Below, piece by piece: positions 47,054-56,774 of a stretch of DNA of 64,000 nucleotides. The stretch is from HK1 sp965220535. GTDB lineage: Bacteria > Pseudomonadota > Gammaproteobacteria > HK1. Made by a program: the position numbers and the translations under genes. Every line of letters begins with the position of its first letter. Within the stretch, counting starts at the first letter, position 1. Under the pieces are notes generated by a model, which did no database searches, was not told the origin of the DNA, and saw nothing but the letters and a program-made list of their open reading frames with translations. The stretch is from assembly GCA_965220535.1 (NCBI GenBank), contig OZ244833.1, forward strand, positions 3,224,001-3,288,000, read 5' to 3'.

Positions 47054-47583
47054 GGGCTCGGCTCGGCCGCGTTCCTTTTCGAGTGTTCCTAGGCCTTTGC
47101 CTTTCGATCGAGCATCGATTCGAGCATCGAGGCTCGGGGCGAAAGAATGATACCGGAACATGCAAGCGGTCGACCATCGAAGACGGGATAAAAGGCTCGA
47201 GCCGACGAAAAGAGCCCCGCTTTCGACATCCGGCGACGCTCGGCGAGAGTCGGGTATCGATCTTGATCTCGAAATTCGATCATGGGTCTCGATGCAGATT
47301 TCGACTCGCGCGGCTTTCCGCTTGGTCGCGCTTTTTTGCGGTCGCTTCAGTGCGATATCGCCATCACCGGCGACCTCCGTTGCGGTGATGGCGCGATCTG
47401 CCCCGACCCCGAACAACTGTCCCGGTCATCGCCGCTCGACCTGAACGTTAAAACCGACAATGATCGATTGACCGTCTTGTCGCATAAGAGTCCGACCCCA
47501 TGCTCGGCATCCTTCCTTGCGATCGCGTTTTCAGTGACCGCCCCAAGCCGAGAATATCGCCCGCGCCCACCTCTCACCCTCGA
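47054..47583. other. Intergenic stretch, nothing recognised
   Basis: About 530 bases between the adenosyltransferase and gluQ (convergent). No ORF with protein-like composition and no clear terminator hairpin. Confidence 0.45.
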
Positions 47584-48561
47584 TCAAGCGGGAAAGGCCG
47601 GTCGCTCCGCCCGCTGCGGAATCCGGCTCGGATCCCAACGCTCGACGGCGCGGGCGACGATCTCCTCCGGAGGCTCGTCGCGCCGCCCCGCTCGAGTGCG
47701 CGCATCCGGCGGCAGGCTTTGACCCAAAAAACGAAGCGCGGCGCGCAGTATCGTCGCCGGCGGCAAAGACTCGATCGCCGGCGCCTTGTCGCTTTTGCCG
47801 AGCTTGTTGCCCCGATCGTCGATCGCCAGCGGGAGATGCGCATACACAGGCCGGGGCAAAGCCAAGGCGCGCTGGAGCAGTATTTGCCTCGCAGTCGAAT
47901 CCAAGAGATCGCAACCGCGCATCACCTCGCCGATCCCCTGCTCGGCATCGTCCACCACCACCGCCAGATGGTAGGCGACGATACCGTCCGCCCGGCGCAC
48001 CACGAAATCCCCGGTGGTGCGAGCGAGATCCTCGACGAAACGACCTTGAATCGCATCCGAAAACCCGATGCGCTCGTTATCGACCCGCATCCGAACCGAA
48101 CGAGCCGATCGCCCGGGAGCGATACCCTTGCGACAGGTGCCAGGATAAATCCCGCCAAGAAGATCCCCTCGAGAACAAGCGCAGGGAAATGTCCTCCCGC
48201 TCGCGGCAAGAGCGGCCAAAGCCCCCTCGTAGATATCGATACGCCGGCTCTGATAAAGCACCTCCTCGTCCCACCGCAGCCCCAAACGCTCCAGACTACG
48301 CAAAATCGCATCCGCAGCCCCGGGGATCGAACGGGGAGTGTCGATATCCTCGATCCGCACGAGCCACTTCCCCCCGCGCCGCCGCATACTGAGATAACTG
48401 CCGAGCGCGGCAACCAACGATCCGAAATGCAAATCCCCGGTAGGAGAGGGAGCAAAACGACCGCGCAGCCCCCCACCTCGACCCACCGCGTCAGTTTCAA
48501 GCGACCCAAGACCGTTATCCGAAGGGAACGCGGAAGAATGACCGGAGATCGCAGAAAACAT
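47584..48561 (-). CDS. gluQ: Glutamyl-Q tRNA(Asp) synthetase
   Basis: Truncated GluRS paralogue that attaches glutamate to queuosine of tRNA-Asp. ATG at 48561 (MFSAISGHSSAFPSDNGL); frame open upstream to 48714. RGRFAPSPTGDLHFGSLVAA (HIGH-like), LVRIEDIDTPR, zinc ligands CACSR and YPGTC, and NKLGKSDKAPAI (KMSKS-like) are present; no anticodon domain. gluQ normally lies directly after dksA; here a helicase gene separates them. Confidence 0.94.
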   Translation of the reverse strand: MFSAISGHSSAFPSDNGLGSLETDAVGRGGGLRGRFAPSPTGDLHFGSLVAALGSYLSMRRRGGKWLVRIEDIDTPRSIPGAADAILRSLERLGLRWDEEVLYQSRRIDIYEGALAALAASGRTFPCACSRGDLLGGIYPGTCRKGIAPGRSARSVRMRVDNERIGFSDAIQGRFVEDLARTTGDFVVRRADGIVAYHLAVVVDDAEQGIGEVMRGCDLLDSTARQILLQRALALPRPVYAHLPLAIDDRGNKLGKSDKAPAIESLPPATILRAALRFLGQSLPPDARTRAGRRDEPPEEIVARAVERWDPSRIPQRAERPAFPA

Positions 48562-49267
48562 CGCTATCGTTTCTCTCGACGAGATTCGCAGATCACAACC
48601 AATACCAAGGCGCATGGACTTCATCGACACGAGATATGCAATCCGAACGCGGCACTTGCGATCGCTTAGGTATCGAGCGATGGTGGTGACGCCGAGTGAT
48701 ATGTTTTGCGCCAATCACCGGAAATCGTTCGAAGGTTGACGCTTCGCGGATCATCATCACACTATCGAGTCTTTCGGCATCGGATTCCGACGGTTTTTCC
48801 GTCTCTGCAATTTGCTGAAAAGAGAAGCCTTTTTTACTGTCCATCCGCATCTCGCTCTTCCGCTCTTATCGCTTCGACCTTCGGGTTTGTCGAGATCTTC
48901 GTTTCAGAAGAACTGCCGCATATTTTCCCGATCGATACCCCGTCGATTCATGCGCTCCAAGGCATAATCGGTGAACTGCATGGTCGAGGCATCGTCGATC
49001 GGGTCGGTGGACGGGCTGGAATTTCTCCTTTACCGGATAGAGAGATTGCTTGGATGGCTACGTTGCGTCGTTATCCCGCCGATGATCCGGGCAAAATACA
49101 GACTCGGTCAAGCCCCTTTTCGGTTTGCGTATCAAAGCGGCATCATCGTCTTCCGAATCGTCTTCCGGTCGACGCCAAGGATAAAGCGAATCGATCCAGC
49201 CTCCGGGGGCTCGATCTTCCGGCGGTTGCGGCACCCTTGGCATTGACCGAACTTTCAAAATTTATCG
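48562..49267. other. Region between gluQ and the HelD-like gene
   Basis: About 700 bases. Open frames exist on plus (48706-49326) but the translation is not family-like. It must hold promoters for gluQ (minus) and the helicase (plus). Nothing else recognised. Confidence 0.45.
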
Positions 49268-52252
49268 ATGAAGAACGAGAGCGTGAGCGACGTTACGATA
49301 TCGAGCGGGAACAACGCTTCGAGTGAATTTTCGACATCGAAGGGAAAGATGGCATTGGCTTCTATCAAACCGAGACCCTTGGCGGCGCTTCTTCTGAACC
49401 TCTTCGGCAGGTATGCCCGAGCTTTCGAGTATCGGGATGAGCATTTGTCGATCAGCGGAAGAAATGCGCATGTCGTTCATATAGAAAGGCTTGCCAAAGC
49501 TCCGGTGATCGAAGGCAAGGGTTTTCCCTGCAGGTTGGCGGTGAGCTTCGATGATGGCAAGACTTTCGTATTGAGGGGTGTGCGCCGGTACGAAGCGATA
49601 TCCTTTGCTTGGTCTTTGAAAAGCGAATGGATGGGGTTCAATACCGCCAAGTTCGAGGCCGAGAGGGCGTCGATCGACGAGATCATGCTGACGATCGAGG
49701 GCTTTTCTAGCCCTAAGGTCTATCCATCGGCTTGTTTGGTCGCCCCGATCCTCGTTCGGGCGAAGGATTTGAATCAAAATCTGCTTTCGAAACTCCCGCC
49801 TGAAGCGTTGAGTGCCGATACTCGATCGACGATCTTGACGATTCAAGATTTCGCAAAGAATGCCACGGCGATGCGAAACGAGGCGATTTCCCGGTACGAA
49901 GCGCGGCAAATCCCCGCATGGAAGGATTTTTTCGATACCTTCGAGAGTCATCCGCTGACCCATGAACAGCGGGCATCGATCGTCGCCGACGAAGACGCAA
50001 CGCTGGTTCTTGCCGGAGCGGGTTCCGGTAAAACCAGTGTCATCACCGCCAAGGCCGGTTATCTGATCGAGTCGGGCACTCGCAAGCCGGAGGAAATTCT
50101 ATTGCTCGCTTATGCGAAGGACGCGGCCAAGGAGATGTCCGAGCGTATCGAAGAAAAATGCGGCGAGCCCTTGGAAGCCAGAACTTTTCATTCATTGGCA
50201 TACGAAATCATCGGCGCGGTTGAAGGCAGCAAACCTGCGTTGGCGGCGCACGCGAGCGACGACAAAGCCTTTTTGGCGCTGATCCGGGGGATTTTGCGGG
50301 AGTTGGTGCGAACGGTCCCGAGGGTTTCGAAAGCGATCATCGATTGGTTTTCCTATGCCCGTTTGGAGGAAAAGAGCGAGTGGGATTTCAAGAAAAAACA
50401 TGACTACTATACCTTTGTCGAAAAAAAGGATATGCGAAGCCTGCAAGGTGAAAGGGTCAGGAGTTACGAGGAATTGATAATTGCCAATTGGCTCTACGCA
50501 AACGGGGTCGAGTATCGGTATGAGCCGATCTACGAGCATCGAGTGTCCAAAGGGGGATATCGTACTTACACTCCTGATTTTCGTTTGACCAAGAGCGGGG
50601 TTTATATCGAACATTTCGGCATTCGTCGCGAGAAAGACGAAGACGGTATTTTTCGATTCACGACCGCTTCCTGCGTCGATCGAGAAAAATATTTGCAGGA
50701 TCTGGAATGGAAGCGTCGTATTCATTTCGAATACAACACTACCCTGATCTCGACCTTCAGTTATCAACGTCAAGAGGGAAATTTACTGGAGGCGTTGGCC
50801 GCCCTCGTCGAAGAATATGAAACCCTTTCTCCGCGATCTCCGGAAACGCTTTTCGATCGGGTAGCGGAGTTGAAGCAGATCGATAGTTTCGTTCAGCTCG
50901 TCGGGACCTTTCTGCGCCACTACAAAGGCGGCGATTATCGAATCGAAGAGTGCGAGCAAAAGGGGAAAGTCTTGAATTTCGCAAGACGGGCACAGGCTTT
51001 CCTGGCTATCTTCGAGCCGGTTTACGAGCGCTATCAAAAGCGATTGAACGATCGGATCGATTTCGAGGATATGATCACGAGGTCCTGCGAATACGTGGAA
51101 CGCGGGGAATATTCGAGTCCGTTCAAGCATATTTTAGTGGATGAGTTTCAAGACATCTCACGAAGCCGAGGGCGTTTGGTCAAGGCTCTCAAAGCCCGGC
51201 ACGCCGATGCCCGTCTTTTTGCCGTCGGCGACGATTGGCAGTCGATCTATAGATTCGCCGGTTCGGATATCAATATCATGCGGAATTTCGCGCAAGAATT
51301 CGGCGGCGTTTTCGATGATCGAACGGGGATCCACCGATCGGTCGATCTCGGTCGAACATTCCGATCCGTCGATCGAATCGCCCACGCCGCGAGACGCTTC
51401 GTTTTGCAAAATCCGGCGCAGTTGGAAAAGACCGTGATCCCCGCCGGGGTTGCGAGGACTCCGGCGTTGAGGGTGGTCTCGACTCTCGATCGCGATGGCG
51501 AAGAAAAAATCGAGCGGGTTCTTCGATCGTTGGCGGCAAGAGCGGATCGAGAAAAGAAGGCCTCCGTTTTGATCCTCGGGCGTTATCGCCACCTTGCCCC
51601 GAAAGGACTTTCTCGGCTGCAATCCGAGTTCTCGCAGCTCGATATCCGATTCAAAACGATTCACTCGTCGAAGGGACTCGAAGCGGACCATGTCGTTGTT
51701 TTGAACCTCGTCGGAGGGCGACTGGGATTCCCCTCCGAGGTCGTCGACGATCCTCTGTTGAGTTTGGTCTCGCCCGAGGCCGAGCCTTTCGAAAATGCGG
51801 AGGAGAGGCGGGTGATGTATGTCGCTTTGACTCGAGCCCGTTTGACGGTAACCCTGATCGCCTCTGTCTTGAGGCGATCGGTTTTTATAAAAGAGTTGCT
51901 CGAAGATCCCGAATACGGTTTCGTCAGCGATATGGAATACGAGCCGACGAAGCATATCTGCGGGGAGTGCGGGGGAGAACTGCTGGCTTTTCCGGCCACG
52001 GACGGAGGGATTCGATATCGGTGCGAGCATGCCGATCTATGCGGGTTTTCGCTCAAAGCGTGTTCGAAATGCGCCAACGCCCTGCCGGTGGAAGACGAGC
52101 GATCCGGGCTGATGGTATGCGCCTGCGGCGCCGAGTATCCGAAATGTTCCGAATGCGAAAACGGATGGCTTGTCGAGCGAAAGGGACAATACGGTCGTTT
52201 TTTGGGATGCGTCACCTATCCTCGCTGCAAAGGCCGGGCGAGAGTGTCTTGA
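49268..52252 (+). CDS. HelD-like UvrD-family helicase with inserted nuclease-like domain and zinc ribbon tail
   Basis: 994 residues. SF1A motor: Walker A VLAGAGSGKTSVITAKAGYL near residue 248, ILLLAYAKDAAKEM, ARTFHSLA, Walker B HILVDEFQDIS near 625, FAVGDDWQSIYRFAGSD, IHSSKGLEADHVV and RRVMYVALTRAR. The N-terminal region aligns with the helicase IV (HelD) type. Between motor segments, about residues 395-500, an insert contains SYEELIIANWLYANGVEYRY, YTPDF and YIEHFG, the layout of a PD-(D/E)xK nuclease. After the motor there are cysteine pairs (CGECGG, CEHADLC) and a topoisomerase-type zinc finger (CSECENGW...CVTYPRC). Lower GC and AT-richer codons than neighbours suggest transfer. Role in repair or defence cannot be told apart. 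Confidence 0.87.
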   Translation: MKNESVSDVTISSGNNASSEFSTSKGKMALASIKPRPLAALLLNLFGRYARAFEYRDEHLSISGRNAHVVHIERLAKAPVIEGKGFPCRLAVSFDDGKTFVLRGVRRYEAISFAWSLKSEWMGFNTAKFEAERASIDEIMLTIEGFSSPKVYPSACLVAPILVRAKDLNQNLLSKLPPEALSADTRSTILTIQDFAKNATAMRNEAISRYEARQIPAWKDFFDTFESHPLTHEQRASIVADEDATLVLAGAGSGKTSVITAKAGYLIESGTRKPEEILLLAYAKDAAKEMSERIEEKCGEPLEARTFHSLAYEIIGAVEGSKPALAAHASDDKAFLALIRGILRELVRTVPRVSKAIIDWFSYARLEEKSEWDFKKKHDYYTFVEKKDMRSLQGERVRSYEELIIANWLYANGVEYRYEPIYEHRVSKGGYRTYTPDFRLTKSGVYIEHFGIRREKDEDGIFRFTTASCVDREKYLQDLEWKRRIHFEYNTTLISTFSYQRQEGNLLEALAALVEEYETLSPRSPETLFDRVAELKQIDSFVQLVGTFLRHYKGGDYRIEECEQKGKVLNFARRAQAFLAIFEPVYERYQKRLNDRIDFEDMITRSCEYVERGEYSSPFKHILVDEFQDISRSRGRLVKALKARHADARLFAVGDDWQSIYRFAGSDINIMRNFAQEFGGVFDDRTGIHRSVDLGRTFRSVDRIAHAARRFVLQNPAQLEKTVIPAGVARTPALRVVSTLDRDGEEKIERVLRSLAARADREKKASVLILGRYRHLAPKGLSRLQSEFSQLDIRFKTIHSSKGLEADHVVVLNLVGGRLGFPSEVVDDPLLSLVSPEAEPFENAEERRVMYVALTRARLTVTLIASVLRRSVFIKELLEDPEYGFVSDMEYEPTKHICGECGGELLAFPATDGGIRYRCEHADLCGFSLKACSKCANALPVEDERSGLMVCACGAEYPKCSECENGWLVERKGQYGRFLGCVTYPRCKGRARVS

Positions 52253-52645
52253 GCCAAGCGATATCGATATTCGGATATCCGGATATTCGGGATTTCAGAG
52301 CGTCGATTTTCGAAGTCGGCTTTGTCACCGATTGGCGAAAAGTCTTGGCGAAAAATCGGGTGAGGATCGTCGGGAGAATAAGGGTGTTTTCCCCGAGTTT
52401 TTGCTCTTCGCTTCGGCGGTATCCGGGCTTTCGCCGAGGCCCGCACACGAGAATCGACCTTCGAATCCTTCAAATCCTTCAAGGCGGGCGCATCGAAGCC
52501 CTTCGGCGAATGCCGAAACCGACTCTCGATATCGCTTGGCAAGGCAAAAGACATCGGCGTTCGTTCAAGATCCCAAGCGGAAGCCATCTCGCCGATCGAA
52601 TGCCGGGCCCTCGATCGAAAGGCCTTTGTCGTGTCGTGGCGGATG
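52253..52645. other. Convergent spacer, nothing recognised
   Basis: About 390 bases between the helicase and dksA ends. No gene or clear terminator seen; short GGATATTCGG-like repetition at the start. Confidence 0.4.
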
Positions 52646-53089
52646 TCAGCTCTTTTGTTTTTCGCGGATCTCGTCGATCACCTTGCAGTCGTAGCATAAG
52701 TTGGCGGTCGGACGGGCCTCCAATCGACGAATCCCGATTTCGATGCCGCAGGTCTCGCAAAAGCCGTAATCGCCGCTATCGAGCGCGCCCATGGCTTCAT
52801 CGATCTTGCGTATCAGTTTGCGCTCGCGATCGCGAGTTCTCAGCACCAATGCGAATTCCGATTCCTGAGTCGCCCGATCGTTGGGATCGGGGAAATTCGC
52901 CGACTGATCTTGCAGGTGATTGAGGGTATGGTGCGTCCCGGTCATCAGCTTTTGCTTCCAACCCGAAAGGATCGCCCGGAAATGTTCCACCTGGCGGGGA
53001 CTCATATATTCCTCGCCTCGTTTTTCCTTGTACGGCTTGAAATCCGGTCCTTCGTAATCACCCTCTTTTTTCTTACGCCTTTGTGCCAT
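52646..53089 (-). CDS. dksA: DksA, RNA polymerase-binding stringent response factor
   Basis: 147 residues from MAQRRKKKEGDYEGPDFKPY; open frame reaches 53167. Coiled-coil region (MSPRQVEHFRAILSGWKQKL), the conserved DPNDRATQESEFALVLRTRDRE tip region and the zinc finger CETCG...CYDCK are intact. Secondary channel factor acting with ppGpp. Confidence 0.95.
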   Translation of the reverse strand: MAQRRKKKEGDYEGPDFKPYKEKRGEEYMSPRQVEHFRAILSGWKQKLMTGTHHTLNHLQDQSANFPDPNDRATQESEFALVLRTRDRERKLIRKIDEAMGALDSGDYGFCETCGIEIGIRRLEARPTANLCYDCKVIDEIREKQKS

Positions 53090-53488
53090 GTTTTTCTTCC
53101 TCGGTAGTGTCTGTGACGCTTCGGGATTTGCAAGACCCGTCAGCGGGTATCGAAAAGTCGGCGGCAAGTCGGTAGGGCGTCATCGCCCGTCATCATCGTC
53201 CGTCATTGCATCATTTTTCTTACCTTTATTTCTTGCCGATTGCAAGCCTTCGGATTTGCGCCGAGATCCGAAGGTCCGGCTCCTCGTTCGACAAGACTTA
53301 CTTTCCCCCGTCCCTCGTGATATTTCGCGCCCCGAGGGGCATGCGCGATCCCCCGGTTTTGCGGCAGCCGGTGATTATCCCCATATTCTCCCCGTTGACG
53401 AGGGCTAGCCTTGAATTCGCGTCGAAACGATGCGGGTGCCGAGAAATCGGGGCGACCATCGCCTCTCGAGCACCCTTCGAGCGCCCTT
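53090..53488. other. Spacer between cysZ and dksA
   Basis: About 400 bases on the minus-strand path from cysZ to dksA. Should hold the dksA promoter. A small GC-rich inverted stretch (CCCCGAGGGG, 53331-53340) is the only structure noticed. Confidence 0.4.
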
Positions 53489-54289
53489 TCAAGCCTCGTC
53501 TTCGAACTGCTCGACCCACATCAATGTCGCTCCCGCCACGGCGCAGGGGATCACCAGAAAATTGACCAAGGGCACGGCCAAAGCGATCATCGTCATCCCC
53601 CCGAAGCCCATCGATAGCAGCCATTTCCCTTTCAGCCGCCGGCGCTGCTCGGGGAATTCCAGGCCATGATTCGCCATCGGATAATCCATATAGGCGATGG
53701 CCATCATCCACGCTCCTAGCAGCAGCCATAGCAGCGGTGCGAGCAGGTTGAGCCCGGGGATCAAGAACAACAGCAGCAAGGGAAGGCAGCGCAGCGCCAG
53801 ATACGAGAACTTGCGGAATTCCGACGCGATACCGATCCCGATGTCGGTGAATATCCCCCGCGCACTGCCCGTTGCCGCCTCGGGGGCCTCTCTTCGTTCG
53901 AGGATTCGCCTTTCGATCGCCTGCGCCAACAGCCCGTTGAAAGGAGCCGCGATCAGGTTGGCGACGAGGTTGAAGACGAAGAATCCGGCAACGAGCACGC
54001 CGGCCACGAAGGCGGGGACCAAGATGAAGCGCAGGAATTCGAGCCATTCCCCTTCGGGCAGCATTCGATCGACGGCATGATCGATCCAGCCCGCCCCGAA
54101 GTGGATGACCGCGGCGAACACGCTGACGTTGATGAGCAAAGGGAGTACGATATAACGCCGAATCCCGGGGCGCAAGGCAAGGGGAATTCCACGCAGAAAA
54201 TAGGCGGCTCCGCTCAGCGGGTCGTTGCGCTTTCGGTGGTTGCGCGGCCGATATTCCGGTCGCGACGAATATCCGGAATCCAAAATCAT
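53489..54289 (-). CDS. cysZ: CysZ-like sulfate permease (EI24 family)
   Basis: 266 residues with four hydrophobic segments (YIVLPLLINVSVFAAVIHF, FILVPAFVAGVLVAGFFVF, LPLLLLFLIPGLNLLAPLLW, MTMIALAVPLVNFLVIPCAV). GAAYFLRGIPLALRPGIRRY and NLIAAPFNGLLAQAIE are characteristic of CysZ. Sulfate uptake for cysteine synthesis; no other cys gene is nearby. Confidence 0.9.
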   Translation of the reverse strand: MILDSGYSSRPEYRPRNHRKRNDPLSGAAYFLRGIPLALRPGIRRYIVLPLLINVSVFAAVIHFGAGWIDHAVDRMLPEGEWLEFLRFILVPAFVAGVLVAGFFVFNLVANLIAAPFNGLLAQAIERRILERREAPEAATGSARGIFTDIGIGIASEFRKFSYLALRCLPLLLLFLIPGLNLLAPLLWLLLGAWMMAIAYMDYPMANHGLEFPEQRRRLKGKWLLSMGFGGMTMIALAVPLVNFLVIPCAVAGATLMWVEQFEDEA

Positions 54290-54524
54290 GGGCGAGGAAC
54301 TTCCAAGCGGGTATTCGACGTCGCTTGCGAGCGTCGAGAGCGAAGCGGGGATTGTAATCCTCCGCCGCGGAATCGTCTTTTTTCATCCACCGGCTTCGTG
54401 ACTCGATGATTCGCCCGTCGAGTCTGTGCGTCGAGCCTGCGCGAAAGGGCGCGACCGAGCGGGCCTTAGGTCTTGATCGGGCGAAAGGCGGCATCGAGGA
54501 TCGCGATCCAATCGTCGAACGAAT

Positions 54525-56774
54525 ATGACAGCGTCCAAAGACAAATCGGAAATCCCCTTTCACTCCGAGCAGCGGCTTACGCTGCACCAGCTGCGCTTGC
54601 TCGAATGGATGGCCAAGGAGGAGAGAAAGCGGATCGTCGACGAAGGCGAGGAGGACGACGAAAGCCCGAATCGATCGAGCGTCATGCCCGAGCGATGGGA
54701 GTTGACGAAAGGCGTCCGACCCTACGAATGGCAGCGCCGATGCATCGATCGCTGGTTCGAAAACGGCGGCAGCGGGACGGTCAAAGTGGTCACCGGCGGC
54801 GGCAAGACATTCCTTGCGCTGGCGATCGCCGAGCGAGTGCAAAATACGAAAGACAGCGAGTTGCGGCTTGCCATCGTCGTCCCCACCATCGTGCTGATGC
54901 ATCAATGGTATGACGCCCTGCTCGAACACGGCAACCTCCCGCAAGGGGCGATCGGTCGGCTGGGCGACAACCATAAAGACGATTTCGAAAACGGTCGGCG
55001 GATCCTCATCACGGTGCTCGCCTCCGCTTACAAACGACTTGCCCGGATTGTCGACAAATCGCAGGTGGGGGATCGCCTGATGCTGGTCGTGGATGAATGC
55101 CATCGTTCCGGCGCGAGCGAAACATCGCAGATTTTTCAGACCTCTCGAAAATGGTCTCTCGGCCTGTCCGCCACTCCGGAGCGCGAGAGTGACGATGCCC
55201 ACTACGACCAATCCCTCGTCGGTCGCTCGCTCGGCCGGATCGTCTACGAGTTCAATCTTGCGGATGCCCTGCGAGAAGGCTTGGTGCCGAAGTTCACGAT
55301 CAATCACTACGGCCTGCCGATGAACCCCGAGGAACGAACGAAATACGAGTCCTTGTCGCGATCGATCACGGATTCGAGGTCGCAACTCAATGGCTACCGG
55401 GATTCACGCTCCTCCGGCGGCGACTTCTTTTCGTGGGCTCGCAGCCTGGCGGCCCGCAACAAAGGCGAAGCCGGGACGATCGCCAGGCGACTCGTCACCG
55501 ACTCGACGAGACGCCGGGAGCTGTTGAACCGCTTGGTCTCGCGGCACGAAGCGGTGCAAAAGCTGATCGAAGCCGAGTTCGAGGTCAACGAGGACGCTCG
55601 GGTGATCCTCTTTCACGAGAATATCGAAGAGGTCATGCGCCTGTACCTTCGGCTTCACGGTCTCGGACTGCCGGTGGTCGCCGAACACAGCGATTTGCCG
55701 GATTCGATTCGGCAGACGGGACTCGATCTTTTTCGTCGCGGGGTCGCTCGAATCATCGTCTCGGCGCGTTCGTTGATCGAGGGTTTCAATGTCCCGGCGG
55801 TCGATGTCGGAATTATCGTGGCCTCGTCCGCCTCGGTCAGGCAACGCATCCAAAGCTTGGGCCGGGTTCTCAGGCGCCACCGGGGAAAGGACGGAGAAGA
55901 AAAAACCTCTTGTATTCACGTGTTATACGCAAAGAACAGCAGCGACGAATATCTATACGCAAAGAACAGCTGGGAGGAAACGACCGGGGTCGAGCAAAAT
56001 CGCTACTGGACATGGAATCTTCAAGATCCGCCGGTGGAGCAGGGCGGCCCGCCCAAAACACCGCTTCCGACCGAAACGCAAATGCCTCTCGATCTGCTGG
56101 AGCCGGGTGCGCTTTATTCCGGTCAATACGAAGGGATCGAGATGAGTTGCGACGCCCAGTTGAACGTGCGCAATGGCGAGGGTCGATATGCGCTGAATAC
56201 GCGAGCCCTTGCCGAAGCGGTGATCGAAGCCAAAGGCGGCCCCGGCAGATTCAAAATCACCCCCAAGCAAGGGTATGTGCTGGTACGAATCCCCGTCGGA
56301 GATCGGTGGGAAACGAGATTCGTGACGCGCTTGGAAAAGCCCTTGGAATATACGCCTTCTCCATCCGATGTCGCCGCCGATCGTCCGCAAGTTACCCCCG
56401 AAGAGTGGGCGAAGAACGCAAATACCGGGGATCCCTACCCCTTCGGCGATTTGCCGGGGGTGGAGAGCGGATTGCGCTTCAAACGCAAATCCGGCGGGGT
56501 GATCTGCAAGAAGATCAGAAGAGGAGAAATCTACGCGCGGGGTTCTCGTCGCGCTTCGAACCAAGAAAAAGGGGCCGATGCGGATCGTCTCGTGGCATCG
56601 CTTCAAACCTTGCAAAATCGTGGTCGTATGGTAAGTATGATCGAAATCAACAATGCGAACCATGCGGTATTTCGAGAGGGTGGTCGATTGTTCTTCGTTT
56701 GCCCTTTGAAACGGGGATTGGAATTCCCTGATGACGATAATGAAAAACTGGATCGTGAAATCGGCGAACAATGA
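54525..56774 (+). CDS. SF2 (XPB/type III-res-like) helicase with C-terminal repeat domain, first gene of a novel three-gene module
   Basis: 749 residues. N-terminal lobes: RPYEWQRRCIDRWFENG (Q-like), Walker A VVTGGGKTFLALAIAE near residue 89, LVVDECHRSGA near 189, GLSATPERES. C-terminal lobe: RVILFHENIEEVMRL, VSARSLIEGFNVPAVDVGII and SLGRVLRRHRGKDGE (motif VI). After about residue 500 the helicase fold ends; residues about 530-625 (YEGIEMSCDAQLN...GRFKITPKQGYVLVRIP) and 655-745 (VFREGGRLFFVCPLKRGLEF) resemble the duplicated domain of the two downstream genes. Its stop overlaps the next start (ATGA). Exact system not recognised; position in a defence-like island suggests antiphage function. 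Confidence 0.82.
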   Translation: MTASKDKSEIPFHSEQRLTLHQLRLLEWMAKEERKRIVDEGEEDDESPNRSSVMPERWELTKGVRPYEWQRRCIDRWFENGGSGTVKVVTGGGKTFLALAIAERVQNTKDSELRLAIVVPTIVLMHQWYDALLEHGNLPQGAIGRLGDNHKDDFENGRRILITVLASAYKRLARIVDKSQVGDRLMLVVDECHRSGASETSQIFQTSRKWSLGLSATPERESDDAHYDQSLVGRSLGRIVYEFNLADALREGLVPKFTINHYGLPMNPEERTKYESLSRSITDSRSQLNGYRDSRSSGGDFFSWARSLAARNKGEAGTIARRLVTDSTRRRELLNRLVSRHEAVQKLIEAEFEVNEDARVILFHENIEEVMRLYLRLHGLGLPVVAEHSDLPDSIRQTGLDLFRRGVARIIVSARSLIEGFNVPAVDVGIIVASSASVRQRIQSLGRVLRRHRGKDGEEKTSCIHVLYAKNSSDEYLYAKNSWEETTGVEQNRYWTWNLQDPPVEQGGPPKTPLPTETQMPLDLLEPGALYSGQYEGIEMSCDAQLNVRNGEGRYALNTRALAEAVIEAKGGPGRFKITPKQGYVLVRIPVGDRWETRFVTRLEKPLEYTPSPSDVAADRPQVTPEEWAKNANTGDPYPFGDLPGVESGLRFKRKSGGVICKKIRRGEIYARGSRRASNQEKGADADRLVASLQTLQNRGRMVSMIEINNANHAVFREGGRLFFVCPLKRGLEFPDDDNEKLDREIGEQ

